A DNA stretch of 64,000 nt, from positions 24,928,543 to 24,992,542 of the forward strand of contig OY755040.1 of assembly GCA_963576565.1 (NCBI GenBank). Direction: 5' to 3'. Made by a program: the position numbers and the translations under genes. Positions 54,160-64,000 of the stretch are shown here, one piece after another. The stretch comes from Aspidapion aeneum. Taxonomy: Eukaryota; Arthropoda; Insecta; Coleoptera; Brentidae. The notes under the pieces are model-generated. The model did no database searches and had not been told where the DNA came from. It was given only the letters and a program-made list of their open reading frames with translations. Every line of letters begins with the position of its first letter. Within the stretch, counting starts at the first letter, position 1.

Positions 54160-55440
54160 TATACTTCTAGTTTTGAGAGTAGGTAATTATAAAAAAAATA
54201 AAAACAATTTTACATAAATGCCTATTTATCAGCTAACAGTGACATTATCTAATTTTGTTTACTTTTACACTATATTATTTTTTGGTGACACGATGATGCT
54301 TGGGTTATCGCTCCTTATATTACAAGAAGTTTTACTTTCGATTTTTTTTTGTTACTTTTTCTGTTTTTTTTAAGCGACTACCTATGTATTCAAAAATGAA
54401 GGTACTTAGACCGCTTGTTTTGTAGAAATTAATTTACAACAATCACTTTCAATTTAAATTAGCTTGTCGCTTGTAATAATATGTATTTTAATTTACTTTT
54501 AATATAGTAGTTAACACCCTACTTGCCTATCTAATTTTTAAATTGGTTTCTGATAAACCAGAAAGTATCAAATCATCACATATTATTACATACAAACTTA
54601 CAGTGTGTTTCATAAGTACCATGTAAATCATTATATAAAATGACGCTTTCTTAATTTAATTAAATTATGCACCAAAGAAAAAAAAGGACCAAGAGTGTTG
54701 ATAATCATAATTAGATGCTTATCTATTGGCAGAGTATCTTCTTTTTCATATGACACTTTTTTTTTAAACAAACCCAAAATTTCTGCTAAAAAAAATAATT
54801 TTTTGTATCGGCAAAAATAGTTGTAAACTGAACATGTCAGACTATTATGTGTCACCAAAAGGTAGTAAGATATATGTGAGTTTCATTGCTTTTTTATTGG
54901 AATGGCAATTTTTTTGTCTCTTCTGTAACGCGGTAGTTTTTGCTATATAACTTACTCAATTCTACCTATCAAATATGCTAAAATATGCCTGAAATAAGAT
55001 AGCTAGTGAGAAACTGAGAAAAAAAAAACACTGGACTTGCAAATTTGACAAAAATATTAAAAAACACACAATTTATGGCACAAAACAAAATTACAAAAAT
55101 TGATAAAGGCAAAGATATCAAGGCAGATTACAAATACAACTATTTTCCAACTAAATTCCAAAGAAAAAAATCTCTGTAACATTGGAACAATTTCTGTAAC
55201 ATTAAAAAATAGCGTTACCGAACGGGACAAATCGTGTTACAGATGGGACAAATTCTTTACATTTTAGCATTTTCCGGCTAAGCCAAATATATGACACAAC
55301 ATTTTTTTCAGTTTTGTTAAAGATTTGTTTGGGAAAATGTTGATTTTATTACTTTAATCAAGTTATACTTAAGATAAACCACGTTGCCGAAAGGACAACA
55401 ACATTTGCCTCAAATCTATAAATTTTTCTTCTACTCTGTC
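54160..55440. other. Unannotated AT-rich stretch
   Basis: No gene recognised. Confidence 0.4.
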
Positions 55441-55740
55441 TATCGCCGTGTTCATCCATCTACTTCCCGCGCGTTTTTTTAAATCGTCTGCTCATCTCAC
55501 TTAGGGTCTTCCACTACTGTTTTTATTTTCCCAAGGTCTCCGATTTACAACACATTTATTCCATCGATTGTCTTTATGTTTGATATTATGACCGACAAAT
55601 TTCCACCTTAATTTTGCTACTTCTTCTCTGGCTACTTTTGTTTTGTTTCTTATCCATGCATTCCTTTTTCTATCTGTTAGCTTTACATGTAACATTTGTC
55701 TTTCCATTGATATTTCGGCTTTTGTTACCTTATCCATGTT
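55441..55740 (-). mobile_element. RTE-type LINE reverse transcriptase C-terminus (decayed)
   Basis: Minus strand reads MERQMLHVKLTDRKRNAWIR, then EVAKLRWKFVGHNIKHKDNR and RRPWENK...GRP, followed after a stop by ADDLKK. This is the conserved MExxMLxxxxxDRxRN...KxxWxGHxxRxxDxRW...GRPxxRWxDD tail that follows the palm/thumb in RTE-clade reverse transcriptases. The in-frame stop and short length show a dead 3' fragment. A related copy is at 63455-63910; an RT fragment upstream on the same strand (57380-57640) may be the same insertion split by the satellite. Confidence 0.8.
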
Positions 55741-55949
55741 TGATTTTGTAAGTGCTAGGTCTGGGATCCATAGGTACGTACAGGAAGGTTACATTGGTTA
55801 TACACTTTCGTTTTGAAGTACTGAGGATATTTTTTATTTTTTAATATGTAGCTTAATTTACCGAATGCTGCCCAGGCCAATCTTACTCGTCTCTTGCTTT
55901 CAGCCGTTTCGTTTCCTTTTTACAAGGTTTTATTTAGCTTCAAATGTTC

Positions 55950-56825
55950 TGTCTAACTATCTAACTCTCTAACTATCTAACTATCTATCAAATCTTGTGA
56001 AGCGTTTTTGACACACTTCCCATTATTCGATTTGGATGAAATTTGGTGCACACATAGTGGTCCCAAGACAATACAACATTAAGACAAAAATATCCTCCCA
56101 CCCCTACCCCCACCCCTTTTATAGAAAAATGTTTTTTTGACACACTTCCCGTTATCCGATTTGGATAAAATTTGGTATACACATAGTGGTCCGAGGATAA
56201 TACAACAATAAGAAAAAATATCCTCCCACCCCTACCCCCACCCCCTTCCATAGAAAAATTTGTTTTTGACACACTTCCCGTTATCCGATTTGGATGAAAT
56301 TTGGTATACATATAGTGATCCGATGACAATACAATTTACAAATTTGGATGAAATTTGGTATTCACATAGTGGTCCGATGACAATACAACATTTAAAAAAA
56401 ATATCCTCCCACCCCTACCCGCACTCCCTTCCATAGAAAATGCGTTTTTGAAACCCTTCCCATTATCCGATTTGGATGAAATTTGGTATACATATAGTGG
56501 TCCGATGACAATACAACATTGAAAAAAAAATCCTACCACTCCTACCCCCACCCCCATCTATAGAAAAATGCGTTTTTGACACACTTTCCCATTATCCGAT
56601 TTGGATGAAATTTGGTATACATATAGAGGTCCGATGACAATACAACAATAATGAAAAAATGTCCTCCCACCCTACCCCCCACCCCCCTTCCATAAAAAAT
56701 GCGTTTTTGACACACTTCACTTCAAATGACTTTTATAAAATTTGGTATATGCATAAAGGTCCGATTGCAATACAGCCCAAACAAAAATATACTCCACCCT
56801 CTCCTTCCCCAATAAAAAAATGAGT
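55950..56825. repeat. Satellite, ~127-bp unit, seven complete or partial copies
   Basis: Unit landmarks: TTTTTGACACACTTCCCATT, ATCCGATTTGGATGAAATTT, GGTATACACATAGTGGTCCG, ACAATACAACATT, and ATCCTCCCACCCCTACCCCC. Unit starts are near 56005, 56131, 56259, 56444, 56569 and 56700; a pair of partial units joins near 56336. A (CTATCTAA)n-like run at 55950-55990 precedes it. The minus-strand ORFs 55988-56557 are this satellite translated and are not genes. Confidence 0.9.
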
Positions 56826-56993
56826 TCCAAACAACTCACGATTAGCGATTTCATTATAATCTAGAATAAACTCTTCTGTTCTGTTATTGAACAAATATTT
56901 TCATTTAATAAAGTAGATAGCTGAGACTAAAAAAGTAGAAAATAAATTGGTAAAAATTTTAAGTCACAAGCTTTTATAAAATGCACTAAAAAT

Positions 56994-57366
56994 TAAAAAA
57001 TAATTTTCTAACATTCTAATATTATCATATAATAAAAGCAATGGCCGCAAATCAAAGCATAAGTTAATCTAAATTTGTGATCTAAACACTTAAGAATATT
57101 CAACATAGCAGGTCATCAAAATATGTTTGATGTGCCGCAATGTTATGCCATTGCCATACATATGTCAGAGAAATGCTGGGGTATCTTGGGTCGGGTTGGG
57201 TGGGTTGGGTACCTCTGCATTTTTCTGCTAGATTGATTCTTGCAAATAGCGATATTTAATTGATACGGATATCTTATCGTGCTAACATCGTCAAAATTTC
57301 CTTCAGTCGACCATCGCTTTTATTATTATGATAATATTAGAATGTTAGAAAATTATTTTTTAATTT
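56994..57366. repeat. MITE-like element with ~50-bp terminal inverted repeats
   Basis: TTAAAAAATAATTTTCTAAC followed by ATTCTAATATTATCAT at the left is mirrored at the right (ATGATAATATTAGAAT, GTTAGAAAATTATTTTTTAA). The 270-bp interior contains a G-rich TTGGGTCGGGTTGGGTGGGT tract near 57187. Target duplication not identified. Confidence 0.75.
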
Positions 57367-57379
57367 GTCCGAGGTATAT

Positions 57380-57640
57380 ATATAATCCTCTACTTGTTCT
57401 ATTTTCTCTTGGTTCATTCTGATCTTGATATCTTTATCTGTGTTTTAGTGCAGTTCATACTCAAGCCTATATATATTTTTAGCTGCTGTATCCAATTCTT
57501 CCAGCATTTTTATCAGTTCTTCTTTCTTATCTGTTATTAAGGCAATATCCAAAACCAAATATTGACAATAATTCAAAAACTCTCCGACATTGTTCTTCGC
57601 GGTCCTCTATAATCCAGTACTTCTGTTCATACTAAAACTC
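57380..57640 (-). mobile_element. LINE reverse transcriptase palm fragment
   Basis: Minus strand reads YLVLDIALITDKKEELIKML and EELDTAAKNI, a stop, then GLSMNCTKTQIKI in another frame. This aligns with the FADDxxLxxxxxEELxxML...xGLxxNxxKTK segment of LINE reverse transcriptases. The catalytic FADD is mutated to LVLD, so the copy is dead. Confidence 0.75.
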
Positions 57641-58870
57641 TAGGTTGCCACGTAGAATGAATCTTTTTTTGCGGAAAAATTGGCTGTTACCGCTTGGGAC
57701 AAGTTTCTTGTTACAAGTTCTTTTATTTTTTAATTTAATTTTCTATGATAAAATATATCAAAACCTATATACTTTCAGTTATTAGCTTCAACACTTTGAA
57801 TTTAAAAACTGGACAAACCTCTTAAGTGACACGTTATCACGCGGACATTTTCATGTTTCATTTTTTTGTTGCTTTCTACTAATTAATTGGTGACTTGAAG
57901 TGGTTTCTGAACTAAAATGATTCGTGTTCTTCATAATAGAATTTAAACAGCTTAGATAAGCTTTCAATAACTATGAAAAAAATTGTCAGATTCATCGCTC
58001 ATTTATAACAGTATGCCACACAAATAACAAACATATAAAATCATACATAAAAGAGTTTCATCTATCAAAGTGTGTAAATCTTTCGCGATAATATTTTTCA
58101 ATAATCTTGACGTGTGTGTCTGGCAATTCATCTTCATTTTGGCTGGTTTCAAAAAGGACCTTTTACGCACAATAATATAAAAACTTTTTTTCTTTATATG
58201 TGCTAACGCGTCCGTGTGTATAAGGTTTTTTTCGATATTTTATGCATATCATGTCTTCCTGTCAATTTGTGCGGGAAAATCGTTGGTATTTTATTTAAAA
58301 TGGAAAGAGAATATATATAGAATATATTACCTTTGTATTTATTCTCATCAATGTGCAGTGGGATATCCATTTCTTGATTTTTTGGAGAAACGAGAGCAAA
58401 GTGTTAGTTCTTCTATGTTTGAATGTTTTTATATGTATATTTTTTTGAAATATTACCTACTGATCTATTTATATACAATAAAGTATTTTTTGATTGATTG
58501 ATTTCACCAATAATTATGTTATTAACCATCTTCTTTCAAAAAAAAAATTTATTAAACGCTAACAATCGCTTTAATATTTTTTGTGGTTAGTAAGTTATTA
58601 GGTACTAAAAATATATTTTTTCAAATTTTTGAGAAAGTGATCTTTCGATAGAGCAATTTTAATTCTTATTAATTTAACTTTGGGTTTCGAGAAAAGTATT
58701 CCACTATAGATAGACCAAATACACAGAATTATTAACATAATAGCAAATATACATATCTGATAGACCAAGCGCGGATTTGATATTACAAATAATTTTTTCG
58801 TTGACAATTACCCCGGGCCTAGATTTTGACCCTTAGCCGCGCTTGTGATAGACATTTCAAAGTCAAACAA
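57641..58870. other. Unannotated AT-rich stretch
   Basis: No gene recognised; the 95- and 69-codon ORFs on opposite strands have AT-compositional sequences. Confidence 0.4.
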
Positions 58871-59215
58871 GAAGATTCATACACAAATTTTAGAGAAATT
58901 TAAGCAAGCTGGCCATTATTTATATTTATTATTTACTATTAAGACACAGTACTTATGTATTGGAAACGAATCCAGTCAGTTAGTACTAGAAAATGGACAA
59001 ACAATATCTCCATGCCATGTACAACGGATGGACGACGAAAGATTATCAAAGCAGGTCCTAGAATGGCAACCAATAGGGCGCAGAAAAAGAGGGCGTTCTA
59101 AACTAGAATGGCAACAGTCAATCCAAAGATCAATGAGTCAAAAAAATCTGACAGAAGATGATTGTCAGGATTGAAGGAGGTAGAGAATAGGCTTCGGACA
59201 ACGTAGAAAAACGTT
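58871..59215 (+). mobile_element. Internally deleted LINE reverse transcriptase C-terminus
   Basis: Reads QYLCIGNESSQLVLENGQTI, the thumb-side strand seen in RT copies just before the YLGV motif, then jumps at CCATGTAC (59015) directly to HVQRMDDERLSKQVLEWQPI and GRRKRGRSKLEWQQSI. The copy at 59854-60055 has RQLIWYG before HVQRM, so about 100 residues are missing here. The frame happens to stay open across the join, giving a 109-codon ORF. Confidence 0.75.
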
Positions 59216-59853
59216 CTAAACCGACATAGTAGTAGTATTATTTACTTTCAAAATCCAAAAAAAAAGAGAAAATTATTGCTTTTTTCCGATGGGACTGGTT
59301 TAATGACGCAATTTTTTTTTTATTGAAGAAGCAATAAAAAAACTTTTGGATGCAGTGACTAAACTTATTTTTGTTGATTTTACAAACAAGAATATATTCC
59401 AATCAATCAAAATATCTCGGTATGATACTTGATGCCAAATGGCGCTGGAAAGAAAAAAAAACTTATTCACTTAAATTATAGAAAAATTAACTGACTAACT
59501 AAAAGGAAGTTATCATAACAAGTTACTTTTTTTGATCCTGTTTAACCAAGAAACGTCAAAAAACCATGCATTTTCATTGTCCTTTAATATAAATCATTAA
59601 AACCTTATTTCCGAGGTAGATTTTCTTCGGTTCAAAGAATAAAAAGATGCTTGATTTTTTTACATTTCTTGATTAAACGATTTCTGTTAGAATCTCGCAT
59701 TTAAAAGAAGAGAACGAATATTAAAACCGTCCATCGCTAATAATTGCTTTAAGCGTAATCTTGAAATTTATTTAGTTTTTGCTAATTTTAATCATGTACC
59801 TAATAATCCAGTACCTACGTTCTCTTCGCCTGGACCCTCTTCTGGATCTGCCA

Positions 59854-60055
59854 CGAACGAATGACATCACTAAAAGGCAACTGATATGGTACGGCCATGT
59901 ACAACGGATGGACGACGAAAGATTATCAAAGCAGGTCCTAGAATGGCAACCAATAGGGCGCAGAAAAAGAGGGCGTCCTAAACTAGAATGGCAACAGTCA
60001 ATCCAAAGATCAATGAGTCAAAAAATCTGACAGAAGATGATTGTCAGGATTGAAA
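59854..60055 (+). mobile_element. LINE reverse transcriptase C-terminus in the second tandem copy
   Basis: Reads NDITKRQLIWYGHVQRMDDE, RLSKQVLEWQPIGRRKRG and RPKLEWQQSIQRSMSQK. This is the RxLxWxGHVxRMDDxRxPKxxLxWxPxGRRxRGRP tail common to insect LINE reverse transcriptases. A frameshift follows at MSQK(I/N). Confidence 0.8.
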
Positions 60056-60254
60056 GAGGTGGAGAATAGGCTTCGGACAACGTAGAAAAACGTTCTAAAC
60101 CGACATAGTAGTAGTATTATTTACTTTCAAAATCCAAAAAAAAGAGAAAATTATTGCTTTTTTCCGATGGGACTGGTTTAATGACGCAATTTTTTTTTTA
60201 TTGAAGAAGCAATAAAAAAACTTTTGGATGCAGTGACTCAACGCATTTTTGTTG

Positions 60255-60365
60255 ATTTTACAAACAAGAATGTGAATCAACTACAAACCACAATTCCCGT
60301 ACCATATTCCAATCACACAAAATATCTCGGTATGACACTTGATGCCAAATGGCGCTGGAAAGAAA
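60255..60365 (+). mobile_element. Jockey-like LINE RT fragment
   Basis: Plus strand reads QLQTTIPVPYSNHTKYLGMT and LDAKWRWKEK, corresponding to the ...VKYLGxxLDxxLxWxxHI segment of Jockey-group reverse transcriptases. In the first tandem copy (59390-59460) part of this is deleted. Confidence 0.6.
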
Positions 60366-60762
60366 AAAAAACTTATTAACTTAAATTTTAGAAAAATGAA
60401 CTGACTAACTAAAAGGAAGTTATCATAACAAGTTACTTTTTTTTATCCTGTTTAACCAAGAAACGTCAAAAAACCATGCATTTTCATTGTTCTTTAATAT
60501 AAATCATTAAAACCTTATTTCGAGGTAGATTTTCTTCGGTTCAAAGAATAAAAAGATGCATGATTTTTTTACATTTCTTGGTTAAACGATTTCTGTTAGA
60601 TTCTCGCATTTAAAAGAAGAGAACGAATATTAAAACCGTCCATCGCTAATAATTGCTTTAAGCGTAATCTTGAAATTTATTTAGTTTTTGCTAATTTTAA
60701 TCATGTACCTAATAATCCAGCACCTACGTTCTCTTCGCCTGGACCCTCTTCTGGATCTGCCA

Positions 60763-61220
60763 TTGTATATTAAATTAGATACTGATTGAATAGCCAAATA
60801 TTTTTGCCTACTACAATAAATAAGCTTTAAAATCCTAAATCCTTTTTCACTCCAAAACAAACATTGGAACAAGAGCACTTGAAAACAAAATTTTGAGAAA
60901 GAAGTACCGAAATACCCACTCGAAAAATTTTAAGATATAAACGCGCTCTAACAACATGGCTGTCATCTTATGTTGCACACATGCATTTCTTGGCTCTTTG
61001 AGGACTAACGTAGCGTAATGTGTCCAAACACCATCCCTTTAGACTATACCCTCAAGGCGTTCGACAATGAACATCGAGACATTTTTTTCGTACACAATGC
61101 CTCAGGGATGCCATAAAAGAGCCTTTATATTAGAAAATTTGTCCTGCACACGAAATAAATACGCATACGCGTGCATTTAAGGCAGCCATACACTGCAATT
61201 TTTCTCTAATTTCAGGTTGG
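60763..61220. other. Unannotated stretch
   Basis: No gene recognised. Confidence 0.4.
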
Positions 61221-61224
61221 GTTT

Positions 61225-62150
61225 AGCCTGCTTACTAACTCACATGGACCATACTCGGTGTTCAATATTACTATGTCGGTTTAGAACGTTGTTTTACGTT
61301 GTCCGACGCCTATTCTCCACCTCCTTCGATCCTGACAATCATCTTTTGTCAAGTTTTTTTGACTCATTGATCTTTGGATTAACTGTTGCCATTTCATTCC
61401 ATTTTTATCTGATAATCCCTGTTGGGTTTAGCCTGATTCACTAAAGTCCTTAATTCTTCTGTGTGCATTGGACCATACAGGGTGACAAACTTGGCTCTTT
61501 GATCTTTGGATTGACTGTTGCCATTCCAGTTTAGAACGCCCTTTTTTCTGCGCCCAATTGGTTGCCATTCTAGGATCTGCTTTGGTACTCTTTCGTCGTT
61601 CATCCGTTGTACATGGCCGTACGATATCAGTTGTCTTTTAGTTATGTCATCCCTTATGCTTCCCTCGATTCCCATTCTTTCTTTTATAATCTCATTTGTT
61701 ATATGATCTATTTTAGATATTCTCATTGATCTTTATTGCATCCATTTCGACGCTTTCCATTTTTGTTTTGTATTTTTCTGTTACGCGACAAGTCTCGATT
61801 CCATGGAACAGTGTCCTTTTCATCATTTTTTCATATTTTGTTAAATTTTACTTTCTTTTTTATCTCTCTGGGTCATAAAATACTGTTAATCACCTTTTTT
61901 GCTTTTACTATTATTTTTTCCAGTTCTTTACAGTCTCTTTCTGTCTTATCAAATGTGACACCCAATATACATACTCATTGCATGGGGATTGTTTGTCTAT
62001 TGTCTAGTTTTAACTCACTTGATTCGTTTCCAATACATTAATAAGTATTGTGTCTATGTCCACGTTCACTGTTAACCCCCAATTTTGGTATTCTTGCGTA
62101 AACTTTTTCATCATATACTCCATGTCTTCTTTATTATTAGCTTTTTGATG
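61225..62150 (-). mobile_element. LINE reverse transcriptase, thumb to C-terminus, frameshifted
   Basis: Minus strand, in broken frames: NKEDMEYMMKKFTQEYQNWG then LTVNV; ILGVTFDKTERDCKELEKII; VKAKKVINS, REIKKKVKF; GIETCRVTEKYKTKMESVEM; ISKIDHITNEIIKERMGIEG; DDITKRQLISYGHVQRMNDE; VPKQILEWQPIGRRK. These segments follow the order of an insect LINE RT from the helix after the FADD box to the GRRKRG tail. At least four frameshifts or stops are present. It is related to 58871-59215 and 59854-60055, and shares their 3' end (CCGACATAGTA mirrored near 61270). Confidence 0.85.
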
Positions 62151-62159
62151 ATGATGAAC

Positions 62160-63450
62160 TTTTGGTTCGGTTTGGTTTGTTACAATTAGTCGGGGGTCTT
62201 TAGTTTTTTAAATTTTAATCGAAACATATTTACGTGTGTGTTGAACTTTATCCACCATACACCCCTAATTTTTCTGTCATTCGGGGTAAAAAAGTATAAA
62301 ATATGCACTCGTGCGTGCACACGTTTCCCAGTTTAGGGGTTTTGTTCCCTTTATTTACTCCTTTATAACAGTTTTATATCGAAAATCGGCATCTTGCCGC
62401 CTGGCTATAGCGGGTGTTCTATTCCACCCTATTTTAAAGCATATATCAATATTTTTAAAATTTAATTTGGCATCGGAAAACAGAACAGCTGATAAAAAAA
62501 TCAAATACTTTTTGGTAAAAACTTTTTTATTGAGTTATAGAGGATACGGGTAACATTTTGAATTTAGTTTAATTAATTCTTAATTTTTGTTTCTTTTTAT
62601 ATAAAATAGTGTTCTTCATGTCAAGTCGATAAAATTTGAAAATGCACCAACCAACGCAAAACTGTTTGATAGGTATGTCACTGCAGCGGACATAATGAAA
62701 AGAAATGTCAATTTGTTAATTAGTCTTATTGAATTGTATTTGCTACAGTACATTTAACGTTTTTTGATGCTTATTAAATTTTTAGAATAAATCTTTTCTT
62801 GGGCATTAGAAAGTGTTTCATAAAAATCTCAACCAGAATAAAAAAACGTTAAAACCAGAGCAACATCTAACTTTTGTATTAACCTGTCACGGTCAAGCAA
62901 ATCGCCCAGTATACGGTATTTAATTTCGTTTTTTACTAATTGATCAGTCTCTAAAAATGATAATAATGGCAAAACCCCTCCCTAAGGGCCCCGTGTAAAT
63001 ATAAAAGACATCGTCGTAAAAAGAACGCAGTCGCGAAAACCATTATGTGCTTTATAAGTCCTTCTTTCATTAGCTTTCGCTCCTTTCCCGCTTTTTCCCG
63101 TTCTCCCGGTCGGTCGGTAGCGTCGTCATGTACCTACTTTTCCAAGTTTTCCTTTCCGCCTCTGCCCGGCATCGGTAACCCTTTTACTCCCGCGTGTTTT
63201 CTCCTTTTTCCATTTCCATTTTATTCCCATCTACTATGTTTTGCCATTGACTAAATATATTCCCATAGAAAAGAAGAACTTTTTGAATGGGAGTTGGAGT
63301 TGTCACGGATTGAATATCAATGCCATCGAAAAAATAATAAAATACGGATTATAGTAGGTATTTATACTGGTATAAATTAGTCACATAACTATACTAAATT
63401 AAATTGTCTACCCCGCCGTACAAATATCTAATTTATATAATTTAGTAAGT
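62160..63450. other. Unannotated stretch
   Basis: No gene recognised. AAATATAAAAGACATCG near 62997 is TATA-like ahead of a pyrimidine-rich region with CCGGTCGGTCGG; no transcript start can be established. Confidence 0.35.
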
Positions 63451-63454
63451 TGCG

Positions 63455-63910
63455 TCAGTCTATTTATCTCTCTATTTATTTAGCCTTGTTGTTTGGACAT
63501 AGGCCTCCCCCAATATCTTCAACTCTTTCCCGCATGTTTCTTCAAATCGTCCGCCCATCTCATTTGCGGTCTTCCCCTACTTCTTTTATTTTCCCAAGGT
63601 CTCCAGTTTACTACACATTTGTTCCATCGATCGTCTTTTTGTCTAATATTATGACCGGCTAATTTCCATTTTAATTTTGCTACCTCTGCTCTGACCTCCC
63701 TTACTCTTGATTTATTTATTTCCATTCATTCCTTTTTCTATCTGTTAGCTTTACATGTAACATTTGTCTTTCCATTGAGCTTTGGCCTTTTGTTACCTTA
63801 TCCATGTTTGATTTTGTAAGTGTCCAGGCTGGGATATATAGGTACTTTCGTATTGAGGTACTGAGGATTTTTTTTTGCTTCAGTAACTTACCTAATATAA
63901 ACATAAAAAA
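63455..63910 (-). mobile_element. RTE-type LINE 3' end with GGAGGCCTATGTCC tail
   Basis: Minus strand reads MERQMLHVKLTDRKRNEW, then after a frameshift near 63720 EVRAEVAKLKWKLAGHNIRQ, KDDRWNKCVVNWRPWENK and GRPQMRWADDLKKHAGKS. Downstream the 3' UTR-like stretch contains GGGGGAGGCCTATGTCCAAA (plus coordinates 63514-63495), the block conserved at the 3' ends of insect RTE LINEs, ending in a TTTATT/CTCTC-rich tail. Upstream sequence is missing, typical of 5' truncation. Confidence 0.85.
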
Positions 63911-64000
63911 GCCTTCCATTTTACTGAAACAAGTCTCCTTACTGGCTCATGCTCTTCGATACACGTATCAGCGGTAATTTTTTTTAGAATAGCAAGTATT

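Larger units (their letters stand above)
59015..60762. repeat. Tandem duplication of an ~0.86-kb segment (880-bp offset)
   Basis: 59015-59853 and 59895-60762 are near-identical in direct orientation, from CCATGTACAACGGATGGACG to CTCTTCTGGATCTGCCA. The second copy has about 46 bp lost from the first (near 59396). The 41-bp spacer 59854-59894 carries LINE sequence directly upstream of the repeat start. The unit fuses an RTE-type tail with Jockey-like fragments. Confidence 0.9.

Noticed and set aside
55988..56557. Minus-strand ORFs of 113 and 73 codons with repeated VVLSSDHYVYTKFHPNRI
   Set aside because: They are the ~127-bp satellite read through; repeats and a C-rich block explain the glycine-rich parts.
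58214..58501. 95-codon ORF as a small membrane protein
   Set aside because: Hydrophobic character follows AT-rich codons; no signal of selection, splice sites or homologous motif visible.

Overview
This is an AT-rich, repeat-dense stretch of animal nuclear DNA, most probably from an insect with a large genome. The insect call is an inference. It rests on a spliced carboxylesterase-family gene with GT-AG introns, on RTE-type LINE tails containing the GGAGGCCTATGTCC block common in insects, and on tRNA-derived SINEs, hAT and Tc1/mariner MITEs and Helentron-like elements. Nothing looks bacterial: there are no operons, no Shine-Dalgarno sites and no CRISPR array. Nearly all ORFs of 60-118 residues are chance or repeat-derived.

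Region 1 (about 2.2-6.75 kb, minus strand) holds the only host gene I can support. Four exons of a type-B carboxylesterase (6605-6739, 4573-4704, 3515-3665, 2299-2484) join in phase through consensus splice sites. Together they give about 201 residues of the N-terminal half, including the EDCLYLNVYTP signature, the oxyanion-hole YGG and the GQSAG nucleophile elbow. The signal-peptide exon was not found, and the exons with the catalytic Glu and His must lie left of the window. Its introns carry MITEs, a SINE and palindromic repeats.

Region 2 (6.77-13.03 kb) is a five-unit tandem array of a roughly 1.07-1.36 kb repeat. Every unit ends in the first ~32 bp of one hAT element, whose complete copy closes the array. 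Region 3 (13.5-32.3 kb) holds two Tigger/pogo-like copies with a CENP-B-type HTH remnant, four copies of a Helentron/HINE-like element with (CAGA)n, several large foldback elements, a mariner-type foldback, a solo LTR with ATAT duplications, a SINE interrupted by a MITE, and an RNase H-bearing LINE remnant. Region 4 (32.5-45.3 kb) has a second SINE, a head-to-tail pair of hammerhead ribozyme motifs (34.5-35.0 kb), direct duplications, an 874-bp hAT element with perfect 8-bp target duplication, and repeats providing empty/filled-site comparisons. Region 5 (46.8-54.2 kb) has a Mutator-like foldback with a 9-bp duplication, further hAT elements and an 8-bp-TSD palindromic MITE. Region 6 (55.4-64.0 kb) has several decayed LINE C-termini, a ~127-bp satellite and an ~880-bp tandem duplication.

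The most distinctive item is the hammerhead pair. One copy keeps all core residues, with cleavage predicted between 34894 and 34895. The other is broken. Equivalent sites are 320 nt apart, as expected of a retrozyme or Penelope-type repeat. Both copies carry an A-C mismatch where a G-C pair is usual, so present activity is uncertain.
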